This document shows positions 25,583-32,191 of a stretch of DNA of 32,191 bases, piece by piece. This stretch comes from Bradyrhizobium genosp. SA-3 (GTDB taxonomy: Bacteria; Pseudomonadota; Alphaproteobacteria; Rhizobiales; Xanthobacteraceae). Below the pieces are notes generated by a model. It saw nothing but the letters and a program-made list of their open reading frames with translations. It did not search any database and was not told the DNA's origin. A program made the position numbers and the translations under genes. The stretch spans positions 1-32,191 of the forward strand of contig NZ_PSRT01000094.1 of the NCBI RefSeq assembly GCF_004212635.1, read 5' to 3'. The first letter of the stretch is position 1, and the number at the start of each line of letters is the position of its first letter.

Positions 25583-26980
25583 ATGTCCGTGCGCCTGAAG
25601 CTGCGAGACATCGCATTCTTCGAACGTCCCGTGCAGTTCGCGCGGCCGTTCCGCTTTGGCGCGATTACCATCAACGCGACGCCGCAGCTGTTCGTGCGGG
25701 TCGAGATCGAGGTCGAGGGCAGGGGCGTTGCGGTCGGCGCCAGTGCAGAACTGCTGGTGCCAAAGTGGTTCGACAAGCGGCCGGAGCTGTCGCCGGCGCA
25801 GACGCTCGACGGCCTGCGTCGCTCGCTCCAGATCGCACGCGGTCTCTATCTGGCGCGGACTGGATATCTGACGGCGTTCGATCTGCATGCCGCGTGCATC
25901 GGTGCGCAGGTTGCGACTTGTGCGAAGAAAAACATTCCCGCGCTTGCGGCGGCCTATGGTCCAGCGGAAATCGACAAGGCGATCCTCGATGCGCTGCTCC
26001 GCGCCGCCGAGACCAGCTTTTTCGATGGGATGGCCGGCAACATTGCCGGCATCGATGCGCGGCTGTCGCCTGACCTGAGCGAAAGGGACATCAGGACGTT
26101 TCTCTCCGGCCGGAAGCGGCTGGAGCGTGTTGCCATCAGGCACACCGTCGGCCTTGATGATGCCGTGGAAGGTGAGGGCGGTGTTGCCGATCCACGCGAG
26201 AACGCCGGTGCTCGCTACTTCAAGCTCAAGCTCTCGGGAGATCCCGCAGCCGATGCGGCGCGGCTGGCGCGGATCGGCAAGGAGCTTGAGACGCTGGGAC
26301 TTGATTACAAGGTGACGCTCGACGCCAACGAGCAATACGCCGATCTCGCGGTGCTGCAGGCGCTGATGGCTCGGCTCGATCATGACGCCGCGTTGCGGCC
26401 GATCGCCAAGCGCCTGCTCTATGTCGAGCAGCCGATGCCGCGCGACATCACAAGGCAGTTGCCGCTGGGCTCGCTGGCCACACGCGGCTTCATCATCGAC
26501 GAAGCGGATGATTCCTATGACGCCTTCCGGGCAGCGCGGGCGCTCGGCTATCGCGGCATCTCATCGAAATCCTGCAAAGGCCTCTACAAGTCCATCGTCA
26601 ATGCCACGCGCGCGGCGAAATGGAGCGCGGAAGGCGAGACGTTCTTCGTGACCGGCGAGGATTTGACCTGCCAGGCCGGGCTTGCCGTGCAGCAGGATCT
26701 CGCGCTCGGTGCCCTGATCGGCGTCACCCACGCCGAGCGCAACGGCCATCACTATGTCGACGGTTTTGGCGAGACGCCGGCCGTCGAAGCGCAGGCCTTC
26801 GCCGCCGCGCATCCCGATCTCTATGCCGATGCCGGGCAGGGCATCCGGCTGTCCATTCACGACGGCGATCTCCTGACGGGATCGCTTCATGCTGCGGGCT
26901 TCGCCACCTCGGTCCATCCGGACTGGTCGGCGCTCCGCCCGCTCGAACAGCCGAACTCACTTCAGGAGCAATTGTCATGA
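25583..26980 (+). CDS. Enolase-superfamily (mandelate racemase/muconate lactonising-like) enzyme, unusually long
   Basis: A 465-residue enzyme with the barrel motifs of the enolase superfamily. A Lys-x-Lys pair, FKLKLSG, has Lys214 and Lys216. Metal ligands are Asp247/Asn249 in DANEQY, Glu282 in YVEQP and Asp306/Glu307 in IIDEADDS, and a late Lys329 sits in GISSKSCKG. The reaction would be abstraction of a proton next to a carboxylate, giving dehydration, epimerisation or lactone chemistry. The capping domain is about 50 residues longer than in ordinary mandelate racemase-like enzymes, with an extra segment around 60-150 rich in Ala. ATG 25583 begins SVRLKLRDIAFF; a GGAG lies ~12 bases upstream. 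It overlaps the next gene by four bases (ATGA), so they are coupled. The substrate is unknown. Confidence 0.78.
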   Translation: MSVRLKLRDIAFFERPVQFARPFRFGAITINATPQLFVRVEIEVEGRGVAVGASAELLVPKWFDKRPELSPAQTLDGLRRSLQIARGLYLARTGYLTAFDLHAACIGAQVATCAKKNIPALAAAYGPAEIDKAILDALLRAAETSFFDGMAGNIAGIDARLSPDLSERDIRTFLSGRKRLERVAIRHTVGLDDAVEGEGGVADPRENAGARYFKLKLSGDPAADAARLARIGKELETLGLDYKVTLDANEQYADLAVLQALMARLDHDAALRPIAKRLLYVEQPMPRDITRQLPLGSLATRGFIIDEADDSYDAFRAARALGYRGISSKSCKGLYKSIVNATRAAKWSAEGETFFVTGEDLTCQAGLAVQQDLALGALIGVTHAERNGHHYVDGFGETPAVEAQAFAAAHPDLYADAGQGIRLSIHDGDLLTGSLHAAGFATSVHPDWSALRPLEQPNSLQEQLS

Positions 26981-28128
26981 CCACCCAGCGCCTCGGCCTC
27001 ATCATGAACGGCATCACCGGCCGCATGGGGCTCAACCAGCATCTGATCCGCTCGATCGTCGCGATCCGCGAGCAGGGCGGCGTCCGCCTGAAGAACGGCG
27101 ACCGCGTCATGCCCGATCCGATCCTGGTCGGCCGCAGCGCCGAGAAGGTCGAGGCTCTGGCCAAACGCTACAACATCACGCGCTGGACCACTGATCTGGA
27201 TGCCGCGCTCGCCGACAAGAACGACACCATGTTCTTCGATGCCGCGACCACGCAGGCGCGCCCCGGCCTTTTGACCCAGGCCATCAATGCCGGCAAGCAC
27301 GTCTATTGCGAGAAGCCGATCGCCACGAATTTCGAGGAGGCCGTCGAGGTCGTGAAGCTCGCCAACGCCAAGGGCGTCAAGCACGGCACGGTGCAGGACA
27401 AGCTGTTCCTGCCCGGCCTGAAGAAGATCGCCTTCCTGCGCGACTCCGGCTTCTTTGGCCGCATCCTCTCGGTGCGCGGCGAGTTCGGCTATTGGGTGTT
27501 CGAAGGCGGTTGGCAGGAGGCGCAGCGGCCGTCCTGGAACTACCGCGACGAGGACGGCGGCGGCATCATTTTGGACATGGTCTGCCACTGGCGTTATGTG
27601 CTCGACAACCTGTTCGGAGAAGTCGAGAGCGTGAGCTGCATCGGCAACACCGACATTCCCGAGCGCTACGACGAGCAGGGCAGGAAATACAAGGCGACCG
27701 CGGACGACTCGGCTTACGCGACGTTCCAGCTCAAGGGCGGCGTCATCGCCCACATCAACATGTCCTGGGTGACGCGGGTCTATCGCGACGACCTCGTCAC
27801 CTTCCAGGTCGACGGCACGCTGGGCTCGGCGGTCGCAGGGCTCACCGACTGCATGATCCAGGCGCGGCAGGCGACGCCCCGTCCGGTGTGGAATCCCGAC
27901 GAGAAGCGGTTGCACGATTTCTACGGCGACTGGCAGAAGATGCCCGACAACGTCACCTACGATAACGGCTTCAAGGAGCAGTGGGAGATGTTCATCCGCC
28001 ACGTCTACGAGGATGCGCCCTACAAGTTCACGCTGCTCGAAGGCGCCAAGGGCGTACAGCTCGCTGAATGCGCGCTGAAGAGCTGGAAGGAGCGGCGCTG
28101 GATCGACGTCGCCCCGATCAAGGCGTGA
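26977..28128 (+). CDS. Gfo/Idh/MocA-family NAD(P)-dependent oxidoreductase
   Basis: A 383-residue dehydrogenase of the glucose-fructose oxidoreductase/inositol dehydrogenase family. The Rossmann nucleotide motif is NGITGRMG (11-18). CEKPIATN (111-118) has the conserved Lys of the EKP motif, and GGGIILDMVCHW (194-205) carries the Asp-x3-His catalytic pair (Asp200, His204). These enzymes oxidise a hydroxyl of a sugar, inositol or similar compound to a ketone. ATG 26977 overlaps the enolase-like stop. In the operon it is followed, after a repeat, by a DHDPS-like DUF993 protein and a TIM-barrel isomerase. Its ring substrate is unknown; a cyclic polyol or sugar derivative fits the family. Confidence 0.92.
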   Translation: MTTQRLGLIMNGITGRMGLNQHLIRSIVAIREQGGVRLKNGDRVMPDPILVGRSAEKVEALAKRYNITRWTTDLDAALADKNDTMFFDAATTQARPGLLTQAINAGKHVYCEKPIATNFEEAVEVVKLANAKGVKHGTVQDKLFLPGLKKIAFLRDSGFFGRILSVRGEFGYWVFEGGWQEAQRPSWNYRDEDGGGIILDMVCHWRYVLDNLFGEVESVSCIGNTDIPERYDEQGRKYKATADDSAYATFQLKGGVIAHINMSWVTRVYRDDLVTFQVDGTLGSAVAGLTDCMIQARQATPRPVWNPDEKRLHDFYGDWQKMPDNVTYDNGFKEQWEMFIRHVYEDAPYKFTLLEGAKGVQLAECALKSWKERRWIDVAPIKA

Positions 28129-28161
28129 GGTCTATTGGATAAGCCCCGATGTCTACTAAGC

Positions 28162-28276
28162 CGTCATTGCGAGGAGCCCGCGACAAAATTGCGAAGCAAT
28201 TTTGCGCTGGCGACGATGCAATCCAGACTGTTGCCGAGGAGGCATTCTGGATTGCTTCGCTTCGCTCGCAATGACG
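28162..28276. repeat. Palindromic repeat family B (copy 3) with an internal extra hairpin
   Basis: Begins CGTCATTGCGAGGAGCCCGC and ends GCTCGCAATGACG. Between the B arms, a nested palindrome CAAAATTGCGAAGCAATTTTG is inserted at about 28183-28203, absent from the copies at 2078 and 21248. It lies in the gap between the Gfo/Idh and DUF993 genes. Confidence 0.85.
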
Positions 28277-28293
28277 AGGAGAGGTTCGAAGTC

Positions 28294-29499
28294 ATGAACA
28301 AGCCCGTCCAGCCCAAGCCTGTCCCTTCAATGTCGTCATTGTCGCTCAAGCTGCCGAGGGCCGACCGGTCCATCGAGACCTATCGGCTCGCGGCATCGCG
28401 CACGTTTCCCGCAAAGCTCGAAGGGCCGTTAAACCGCATCGCCTTCTCGGCCGTGCATACGGTGGCCGATCCCTTCGCGGACAATGATCCCTGGCTTTCG
28501 GTCGCTGTCGACTGGGACAAGACCATCGCCTTCCGCGAGCACGTCTGGGATCTCGGTCTCGGCGTCGCCGAAGCGATGGACACCGCGCAGCGCGGCATGG
28601 GGCTGGACTGGCCGACCTCGCTTGAGCTGATCACGCGCTCGGTCGGTGCCGCCAAGCGCCGCAACGCACTGGTGTTCTCGGGCGCCGGCACGGACCATCT
28701 CGCAGTCGAGGATGCCAAGTCCATCGACGACGTGATCCGCGCCTATGAGGAGCAGATCTCGGCGGTCGAGAAGGTCGGCGGCCGCATCATCCTGATGGCG
28801 TCGCGGGCCCTCGCAAAGCTCGGCCGCAACGCCGATGATTACGCAACAGTCTATAACCGCGTGCTGTCGCAAGTCCGCGAGCCCGTGATCATCCACTGGC
28901 TTGGCGATATGTTCGACCCAGCATTGACGGGCTATTGGGGCACCAAGGATCTCGACAAGGCGATGGATACCGCGGTTGCCATCATCAACGGCAACGCCGC
29001 CAAGGTCGACGGCGTCAAGGTCTCGCTGCTCGACAAGCAGCGTGAGATCGACATGCGCCGGCGGCTCGACAAGCGCATCAAGATGTATACCGGCGATGAC
29101 TTCAACTATGCCGAACTGATCGCCGGCGACGAGCAGGGCTTCTCGCATGCGCTGCTCGGCATCTTCGATGCGATCGCGCCGGCAGCGTCGTACGCGCTGT
29201 CGCGGCTGGCGGCCGGCGATGAAGCCGGGTTCCACGACGTGCTGGGGCCGACGGTACCGCTGTCGCGCCACATCTTCAAGGCGCCCACGCGCTTCTACAA
29301 GACCGGCGTGGTGTTCATGGCGTATCTCAACGGCCACCAGGACCACTTCACCATGGTCGGCGGCCAGGAGAGTGCGCGCTCCATGCTGCATCTGGCCGAG
29401 CTGTTTCGCCTTGCCGATCAGGCGGGCCTGCTCGCCAACCCTGAACTCGCGACGCAGCGGATGAAGACGGTGCTGGCCTCGCACGGGATCGAGTCCTGA
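28294..29499 (+). CDS. DUF993 family protein (dihydrodipicolinate synthase-like TIM barrel)
   Basis: A 401-residue protein I recognise as the DUF993 type, annotated elsewhere as dihydrodipicolinate synthase family. Motifs visible are RIAFSAVHTVADPF (48-61), AVEKVGGRIILMASRALAK (157-175), PVIIHWLGDMFDPA (197-210), AKVDGVKVSLLDK (236-248), where Lys242 is the best candidate for a Schiff-base lysine, and YTGDDFNYAELIAGD (265-279). DHDPS-like enzymes act by an imine with a keto acid or ketone and catalyse aldol or retro-aldol reactions. No reaction is known to me for DUF993; an aldolase is inference. ATG 28294 follows GAGGAGAGG. It overlaps the next gene in TGATG. Confidence 0.85.
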   Translation: MNKPVQPKPVPSMSSLSLKLPRADRSIETYRLAASRTFPAKLEGPLNRIAFSAVHTVADPFADNDPWLSVAVDWDKTIAFREHVWDLGLGVAEAMDTAQRGMGLDWPTSLELITRSVGAAKRRNALVFSGAGTDHLAVEDAKSIDDVIRAYEEQISAVEKVGGRIILMASRALAKLGRNADDYATVYNRVLSQVREPVIIHWLGDMFDPALTGYWGTKDLDKAMDTAVAIINGNAAKVDGVKVSLLDKQREIDMRRRLDKRIKMYTGDDFNYAELIAGDEQGFSHALLGIFDAIAPAASYALSRLAAGDEAGFHDVLGPTVPLSRHIFKAPTRFYKTGVVFMAYLNGHQDHFTMVGGQESARSMLHLAELFRLADQAGLLANPELATQRMKTVLASHGIES

Positions 29500-30362
29500 T
29501 GCGTGATTTCTCCTCCGACCACCGCTGGCTGTCGCTGAACACGGCGACGGTCCGCAAGCAGGGTGACCTCGTCGAGATCATTGACGCCTGTGCCAGGCAA
29601 GGCATCCGCGCGATCGATCCCTGGCGCGACCAGGTTGCGTCCGTCGGCCTGGACCGCGCGGTACGCGCCGTGCGCGATGCCGGCCTCGATCTCTCAGGCT
29701 ATTGCCGCGGCGGCATGTTCACTTCGGATGCGTCGCGCCGGAGCGAAGTTCGTGACGACAACCGGCGCTGTGTGGACGAGGCCAAGGCGCTTGGTGCGCC
29801 CTGCATCGTGCTCGTCGTCGGCGGCCTGCCGCAATATTCGCGGCCGGGCAGCGAGGCCTCGAAGGACATCGCCGCAGCCCGCGGGCAGGTCGAGGAAGCG
29901 CTCGCCGAGATGCTCGACTATGCCAAACAGGCAAAGCTGCCGCTCGCCATCGAGCCGCTGCATCCGGCCTACGCGGCCGATCGCGCCTGCGTGAACACCA
30001 CAAAACAGGCGCTCGACATCTGCGACCGGCTCGACCCCGGCCGCAGCGGCATGCTCGGCGTCGCGCTCGACGTCTATCACATCTGGTGGGACCCGGAGCT
30101 GATGGGCCAGATCGCGCGCGCCGGCCAAGATCGCCTGCTCGCCTTCCACGTCTGCGATTGGATGGTGCCGACCAAGGACATCCTCAACGACCGCGGCATG
30201 ATGGGCGACGGTGTCATCGACATCAAATCGGTGCGTCAAGCGGTCGAAGCGCAGGGCTTTGCCGGCTATTCGGAGATCGAAATCTTCTCCGATGACTGGT
30301 GGGCCAAGCCGATGGACGAGGTGCTGCGCACCTGCATCGCGCGGCATAAGACGGTGGTGTAA
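29499..30362 (+). CDS. Sugar phosphate isomerase/epimerase-type TIM barrel (xylose isomerase-like)
   Basis: A 287-residue TIM-barrel protein of the AP-endonuclease-2/xylose-isomerase-like superfamily. Metal ligands are in the expected places: Glu152 in AIEPLHP, Asp191 and His194 in DVYHIWWDP, His217 in FHVCDW, and Glu259 or Glu261 in SEIEIF. A conserved MGDGVIDI (235-242) is the substrate loop. Relatives are isomerases, epimerases, dehydratases (IolE) and beta-eliminating enzymes on keto sugars. It is the last gene of the operon, fused to DUF993 by TGATG. The product of the Gfo/Idh oxidation, a ketone, is the natural substrate type, but this is inferred. Confidence 0.88.
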   Translation: MRDFSSDHRWLSLNTATVRKQGDLVEIIDACARQGIRAIDPWRDQVASVGLDRAVRAVRDAGLDLSGYCRGGMFTSDASRRSEVRDDNRRCVDEAKALGAPCIVLVVGGLPQYSRPGSEASKDIAAARGQVEEALAEMLDYAKQAKLPLAIEPLHPAYAADRACVNTTKQALDICDRLDPGRSGMLGVALDVYHIWWDPELMGQIARAGQDRLLAFHVCDWMVPTKDILNDRGMMGDGVIDIKSVRQAVEAQGFAGYSEIEIFSDDWWAKPMDEVLRTCIARHKTVV

Positions 30363-30455
30363 AGCGTTTTCGAGCGAAGTGGATACCGGTTCGCGTGAAG
30401 AAAACGCGTCAAAACAAAAATACAGAGCGTCGGTTCTGACTCAATCAGAACCGAT
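30363..30455. repeat. Dispersed intergenic element with a perfect 10-bp hairpin
   Basis: The first part holds GCGTTTTCGAGCGAAGTGGA and ACCGGTTCGCGTGAAGAA. The second has a perfect stem TCGGTTCTGA / TCAGAACCGA (30430-30439 and 30445-30454). Similar sequence is common between genes in rhizobia (from memory). It follows the operon's last stop and may end its transcript, though no T-run is present. Confidence 0.6.
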
Positions 30456-30481
30456 AGTGCTCTAGGTCACGCGCGCCGTCC

Positions 30482-32191
30482 TCACGGGCTTGCGACCTGT
30501 TGCAGCGTGTTGAAGCGCGCCTTCTGCTCGCTGCTCAGCGTGGCGTAGAACTCGTCCAGCGCAGGTTCGACCAGCTTGGCGGCCGTCAGCATGGCCTCGA
30601 GCCGGTGCTGCATCGCTTCCAGCCGTCCGACCGGCGTCAGGGGCACATCGTTAGGACAGGCTGCCTGCAAGTCCTGAACGCCCTTCGCCGTCGCTTCGCC
30701 GAGGCGGTCGAGCGCGTCCTTCTGCTTGCCTGCGGGGTGGAGCACGGCCTCGATCCTCTGGATCGGCAACTGCGTCAGGCCGGACTTGGGATCGCCGCAG
30801 CCCTCGGCGCTGGTTTGCTGCTGCTGTGACGAGCGGTCGCCGACATTGGGGCCGAGCGCGTTGAAGCGGGCCTGCTGTTCGTCACTGAGCGAGTTGTAGA
30901 ACTTCTCCAGTGCCGGTCGCACGATCTTGACGGCCTCCAGCGTCGCGCTGATGCGGTTCATCATCGCGCGCAAGCGGCCAGGCGGCGTCAGTGCATAAGT
31001 CTCCGCGCAGGAATCCTTGAACACACCGGCAGCGTCGGCCGCCGCAGTCTTCAACTCGTCGAGCAGCGCGCGTTGCTCCGGCGTCGGCTGCACTGCTTTC
31101 GCGATATCGGCAAGCGGCCAAGCTGTCACGCCCTTGTCCGGTGTGCCGCACAATTGCTGTAGCGTCTGCGGGCTCACGCTGGCGCGCGGACGCGCGCGGC
31201 CGCCGCCGCCGGCTTGCGGATAGTCATACGGGTTGGTGCTGGCAAAGGCGGAATAGGGGCCGTCACCGCCCCAGAATACGGTGTCGACGAAGTCGTCATA
31301 CGCGTACGCCCAATAGCCGGGCTCATAAGCATAGGACCAGAACGTGTAGTCAAAAATGTCGGAGTAAGCGTATGGCCAGAACACCGGCCCAAGCCACGCC
31401 ACGAACACCGCGGGATGGCGGTGGCGCCAGGCCTGCCGGGGAGCCCAGCCGCTCTGGCGGGTGAGGAGGGCCGCTTGAGTCTGCGGAGTGGCCTGCTCAC
31501 GGAAGCGCTCCGCAAATCGTCCGCGCTCGGCGGCCTGCACAGCGGCGGCAGTGGCGGCTCGCCCAACTGTCGTCGGCTCAGGTCCCAACCGCTGCAGGCG
31601 CGCCTGATCACTTTGCTGCAAGCGCTGTTCGCGCTGCAGCAGCCGGTTCTGCGTCTGCAGCATCCGCTCCTGCGCGCGTTGCGCCCGCAGGCCTTCCGGC
31701 TTCTGCGACTGCAGTTGCTGGACGCGCTGCTGCATGCGATCGATGCGGCTCTGCCGTTCTGTGCTCTGGCGCGTAAGCATCTCGCGCTGCCGCTGCTCGA
31801 CGTGCTGCTCACGCTGTTGCACTCGCTGCTCGCGCTCAAGCAGCCGGCTCTGCGACTGCAGCAACCGTTGTTGCTCGCGTTGCGCCCTTGCGCCTTCTGG
31901 TCGCTTTTGCGACTGCAATTGCTGCACGCGCTGCTGCAAGCGGTCGATGCGGCCCTGGCGTTCCGCGGACTGGCGCGACAGCGCCTCGCGCGGCGGTCCC
32001 GGTCGCTCACTCACGGCCGGGGGTGCACTTGGGCGCGAGGGGGCGGCGATATGCGGCGTCGGCCGCGGTGCCATGGCCGGACGCTGCGGTGCTACCGGCG
32101 CCCGATGGATTTCAGGCCGCGGCGCCGCCACGTGCGGGGCCGCCCGCGACGGCGGTGCAGCGAAATGTGGTGTCGGGCGGGACGGCGGTGC
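30482..32191 (-). CDS. LTXXQ-motif family protein, duplicated domains, cut by the right window edge
   Basis: The frame is open to the window edge, so the N-terminus is missing; at least 569 codons are present. From the visible start the product has a Pro/Ala/His-rich stretch, a Gln/Arg-rich region of two near-identical ~65-residue repeats built on ERQxRIDRxQQRVQQLQ, probably coiled coil, and an aromatic-rich stretch (VFWPYAYSDIFDYTFWSYAY). Two tandem ~110-residue C-terminal units follow, each starting with a Cys-Gly and ending in LSDEQQARFNAL or LSSEQKARFNTL, the LTXXQ signature of Spy/CpxP-like proteins. Each unit also has ALTPPGRLRAMM or PLTPVGRLEAMQ. An envelope protein of chaperone or stress type is suggested by the family, but its function is unknown. 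The stop is at 30482-30484. Confidence 0.8.
   Translation of the reverse strand, partial: APPSRPTPHFAAPPSRAAPHVAAPRPEIHRAPVAPQRPAMAPRPTPHIAAPSRPSAPPAVSERPGPPREALSRQSAERQGRIDRLQQRVQQLQSQKRPEGARAQREQQRLLQSQSRLLEREQRVQQREQHVEQRQREMLTRQSTERQSRIDRMQQRVQQLQSQKPEGLRAQRAQERMLQTQNRLLQREQRLQQSDQARLQRLGPEPTTVGRAATAAAVQAAERGRFAERFREQATPQTQAALLTRQSGWAPRQAWRHRHPAVFVAWLGPVFWPYAYSDIFDYTFWSYAYEPGYWAYAYDDFVDTVFWGGDGPYSAFASTNPYDYPQAGGGGRARPRASVSPQTLQQLCGTPDKGVTAWPLADIAKAVQPTPEQRALLDELKTAAADAAGVFKDSCAETYALTPPGRLRAMMNRISATLEAVKIVRPALEKFYNSLSDEQQARFNALGPNVGDRSSQQQQTSAEGCGDPKSGLTQLPIQRIEAVLHPAGKQKDALDRLGEATAKGVQDLQAACPNDVPLTPVGRLEAMQHRLEAMLTAAKLVEPALDEFYATLSSEQKARFNTLQQVASP

Overview
The window looks like chromosome of a high-GC alphaproteobacterium of the Bradyrhizobium / Nitrobacteraceae type. 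The reasons are strong G/C third positions, the style of the proteins (TRAP, TAXI and NMT1-type transporters, GntR and LysR regulators, a DUF993 protein, a Tyr/Trp-rich LTXXQ protein) and many short palindromic intergenic repeats of the kind seen in that group. This assignment is inferred from the sequence alone. I see no phage, transposase, CRISPR, rRNA or tRNA. Almost everything is small-molecule catabolism with its transporters and regulators.

Layout. (1) 1-2019: the end of a transketolase / pyruvate dehydrogenase E1-like gene, then an aldehyde dehydrogenase whose frame is broken by one extra base near 1633-1635. (2) 2323-4218: a divergent pair, an SMP-30 family lactonase and a uronate dehydrogenase-like enzyme, which fit together as oxidation of a uronic acid to an aldarolactone and its hydrolysis. 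(3) 4377-8055: a LysR regulator facing a periplasmic binding protein, a nitroreductase (PnbA-like) and a 4-hydroxylaminobenzoate lyase-like protein (PnbB-like); this looks like a 4-nitrobenzoate to protocatechuate cassette. (4) 8228-10030: a TAXI-type binding protein and a small secreted protein. (5) 10197-15916: a FadR-type GntR regulator divergent from an IlvD/Edd-type sugar-acid dehydratase and a three-part TRAP transporter (DctP frameshifted in its signal peptide); the promoter carries two copies of a FadR-type operator. (6) 15934-18177: an enoyl-CoA hydratase and a ferredoxin-reductase-like flavoprotein. (7) 18345-21229: ribokinase and a second PfkB sugar kinase, divergent from a two-module VOC protein.

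(8) 21384-30362 is the most interesting part: a TetR regulator, then an apparent operon of an NMT1/SsuA-type ABC importer (permease, binding protein, ATPase), an unusually long enolase-superfamily enzyme, a Gfo/Idh/MocA oxidoreductase, a DUF993 DHDPS-like protein and a xylose-isomerase-like TIM barrel. Together these are uptake, oxidation, dehydration, isomerisation and possible aldol cleavage of an unknown polyhydroxylated compound. I do not recognise it as a characterised pathway. (9) 30482 to the right edge: a secreted LTXXQ-type protein with two internal duplications, cut by the window end.

Palindromic repeats of at least four families fill most intergenic gaps, including several gaps inside the part 8 operon. 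The two frameshifts are both single extra bases in short G or C runs, so they may be sequencing errors rather than true mutations.
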